Shown here: piece after piece, positions 5,283 to 5,298 of the stretch
Layout of the letters: every line of letters starts with the position of its first letter
Position numbering within the stretch: the first letter of the stretch is position 1
Assembly (NCBI GenBank): GCA_947630775.1
Contig: CANRIY010000112.1
Span: 1-5,298, forward strand
From: an uncultured Clostridia bacterium
GTDB lineage: Bacteria > Bacillota > Clostridia > Christensenellales > Borkfalkiaceae
Length of the DNA: 5,298 nucleotides
Reading direction: 5' to 3'
Notes under the pieces: model-generated
The model's input: only the letters and a program-made list of their open reading frames with translations
What the model was told of the DNA's origin: nothing
Database searches by the model: none
Translations under genes and position numbers: made by a program

Positions 5283-5298
5283 ACGTCGGCGAGGCCAC

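Larger units (their letters stand above)
4828..5298. repeat. Intergenic cluster of modular palindromic repeats, no credible gene
   Basis: From the C run after the terminator to the window edge the sequence is a nearly unbroken series of GC-rich hairpins. Reading frames here encode only low-complexity Arg/Pro/Gly/Ser-rich peptides with no ribosome binding site. Units A-D and three separate hairpins are listed individually. The first part (4828-4894) holds a C7 run and two small hairpins (CCCC-TAT-GGGG at 4839-4849 and CCCC-GAA-GGGG at 4855-4865), then a less structured stretch leading to unit A. The cluster resembles REP/BIME-type dispersed repeats. The gene beyond the right edge is not visible. 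Confidence 0.8.

Overview
The window looks like a chromosomal fragment from an endospore-forming member of the Bacillota, probably an uncultured clostridial lineage. The evidence is a SpoIIR sporulation gene, strong AGGAGG-type ribosome binding sites, sigma-A-type promoters and a moderately GC-rich base composition. The dispersed palindromic repeats at the right end resemble those I associate with gut Clostridia, but I cannot assign a family from sequence alone.

Layout, left to right. A tRNA-Arg(CCG) gene lies on the minus strand at the left edge. It is transcribed away from a plus-strand run of genes from a short divergent promoter region (76-190). The plus-strand genes are mnmA (tRNA 2-thiouridylase), a two-part MmcQ/YjbR-family protein, and spoIIR (forespore signal that triggers pro-sigma-E processing). 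A 12-bp GCAA-tetraloop hairpin followed by six T's sits between the MmcQ/YjbR gene and spoIIR. Its 3' arm is the spoIIR Shine-Dalgarno sequence, so one element looks like both the terminator of the housekeeping operon and a lock on spoIIR translation in read-through mRNA. A possible sigma-F promoter is placed so that its transcripts would start in the hairpin loop and escape the lock.

Further right, a consensus sigma-A promoter (TTGACA, 17-bp spacer, TATAAT) drives a 666-residue secreted lipoprotein of unknown function, which ends at a strong intrinsic terminator. It looks like a self-contained single-gene transcription unit.

The last 490 bases or so hold no credible gene. They contain a cluster of modular palindromic repeats. 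Three units share CCTCAGTC, a stem-loop, CAGCTC and a second stem-loop. A fourth unit is a diverged relative, one unit is interrupted by an extra hairpin, and three more strong hairpins follow up to the window edge.

The genes do not form one pathway. mnmA and the tRNA concern translation, spoIIR concerns sporulation, and the MmcQ/YjbR protein and the lipoprotein have no established role. The most interesting feature is the overlap of terminator and ribosome binding site before spoIIR.
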